Part shown: in pieces, positions 63,419 to 64,000 of the stretch
Numbering within the stretch: the first letter of the stretch is position 1
Layout: each line of letters begins with the position of its first letter
From: an uncultured Alphaproteobacteria bacterium
GTDB taxonomy: Bacteria; Pseudomonadota; Alphaproteobacteria; UBA2966
Length of the DNA: 64,000 nucleotides
Assembly: GCA_958295725.1 (NCBI GenBank)
Contig: OY282368.1
Location: 2,130,001 to 2,194,000 of the forward strand
Direction: 5' to 3'
Translations under genes and position numbers: made by a program
Notes under the pieces: generated by a model
Told to the model about the DNA's origin: nothing
What the model saw: only the letters and a program-made list of their open reading frames with translations
Database searches by the model: none

Positions 63419-64000
63419 ATGACGGACCGTTTCTTCGACCGCCCGGTTCTCAACTCGCCCTACGACTACCCCACGCGCCACTGGGAGCTGGACGGGAACG
63501 GCCAGCCGACGAACCGGACCGTCGACCGTCGCCGCCGCGTCTCGTTCGTCACGCCGATCCCGAAGCCGAGGAAGCGCAAGGGGAGCCAGAGCGAGCTGGT
63601 GTTCGACGAGGGCGCGCGAGAGCTCGCCACCGAAAGCCAGCAATACGACCTGACGGAGATCATCGGCAGCGTTCGCCACGCGGTCGACGAATGGCGGGCG
63701 CTGCCGGAGGCCCGGTGGCGGGTGACGCCGGAGACCGCCCGGCTGCTCCGCCACTGGCGCCGCCATCGCTTCGCCGACTTCCGGCCCTTCTTCTGCCAGG
63801 TCGAGGCGGTGGAGACCGCGATCTGGCTGACCGAGGTCGCGCCGACCCTCGGCAACGCCGGGCGGCGGTTCCTCGACCATCTCGGGGCGGCGAACGAGCA
63901 GGCGAACCCGGCGCTCTCCCGGCTGGCGCTCAAGCTCGCCACCGGCGCCGGCAAGACCGTCGTCATGGCGATGCTGATCGCCTGGCAGACGGTCAACGCG
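63419..64000 (+). CDS. DEAD/DEAH restriction-type helicase, N-terminal part
   Basis: The frame is open to the right window edge; 194 codons are seen. It starts MTDRFFDRPVLNSPYDYPTR and ends just after the Walker A LALKLATGAGKTVVMAMLIA. RPFFCQVEAVETAIWLTE is the Q-motif-like segment preceding it. This is the start of the BPTD_3080-like family of type III-restriction-related helicases that accompany DUF1156 methyltransferase/DUF499 clusters. It probably opens a defence island lying to the right. Confidence 0.88.
   Translation, partial: MTDRFFDRPVLNSPYDYPTRHWELDGNGQPTNRTVDRRRRVSFVTPIPKPRKRKGSQSELVFDEGARELATESQQYDLTEIIGSVRHAVDEWRALPEARWRVTPETARLLRHWRRHRFADFRPFFCQVEAVETAIWLTEVAPTLGNAGRRFLDHLGAANEQANPALSRLALKLATGAGKTVVMAMLIAWQTVNA

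Overview
The window is GC-rich (by eye about two thirds G+C) and reads as chromosome of a free-living or host-associated alphaproteobacterium, most likely of the Rhodospirillales. The order ETF-QO / TPR protein / ispE, the order uracil-DNA glycosylase / lytic transglycosylase / moaB / two small glycosyltransferases, a HIG1-type twin-membrane protein beside a PduO-type adenosyltransferase, and DUF1640 proteins all point that way. The lineage is inferred from gene content; there is no rRNA in the window.

Layout. 1-2.7 kb: a cut-off secreted protein, a tyrosine integrase and a transposase remnant. 2.9-6.4 kb: TRAP permeases (no binding protein seen), a tiny ORF with an exceptionally long Shine-Dalgarno match, a terminator, and a PanB-like enzyme split in frame by a 321-bp insertion. 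6.4-13.3 kb: a five-gene minus-strand acyl-CoA operon (ADP-forming acyl-CoA synthetase, enoyl-CoA hydratase, 3-hydroxyacyl-CoA dehydrogenase, thiolase, glutaryl-CoA dehydrogenase), suited to dicarboxylyl-CoA or aromatic-derived acids. 13.7-24.5 kb: housekeeping and metabolic genes (SDR, tRNA-Met, Bcr/CflA pump, mnmA, SMP-30, a candidate structured RNA, DsbA-like isomerase, msrP, hydratase, EF-G paralogue, aspartate aminotransferase).

24.6-30.3 kb is the most unusual part. Two near-identical formylglycine-generating-enzyme-fold genes lie about 2.9 kb apart. They differ in a 69-base C-terminal stretch almost only where an AAC or similar A-containing template codon could have been mutated, and both are followed by the same GC hairpin. 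This is the signature of variable repeats of a diversity-generating retroelement (DGR); no reverse transcriptase or template repeat is in the window. Between them lies an AAA/ABC-type ATPase and a 161-residue partner, a plausible two-gene defence unit. DUF1640 coiled-coil genes flank the block and are part of the same segmental duplication.

30.3-49.5 kb: lipoprotein hydrolase, ispE, TPR protein and ETF-QO; then a 4.3-kb junkyard (IS630/IS5 scraps, an A+T-rich secreted protein, a complete ISNCY-type element, a hyuB/ankyrin chimera, a frameshifted pseudogene) that seems to have been inserted between ETF-QO and the uracil-DNA glycosylase; then conserved genes up to a persulfide dioxygenase-rhodanese fusion and a glutamine amidotransferase. 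49.6-54.5 kb: a six-gene overlapping operon for a succinate dehydrogenase/fumarate reductase-like complex and a two-subunit class I fumarase-type hydro-lyase. 54.6-64 kb: a Swt1-type HEPN protein, Sel1 protein, CoA transferase, ComA-like synthase, copper chaperone, acyl-CoA synthetase, a polyamine-type ABC transporter lacking its ATPase, and at the right edge the start of a helicase/restriction-type ATPase.
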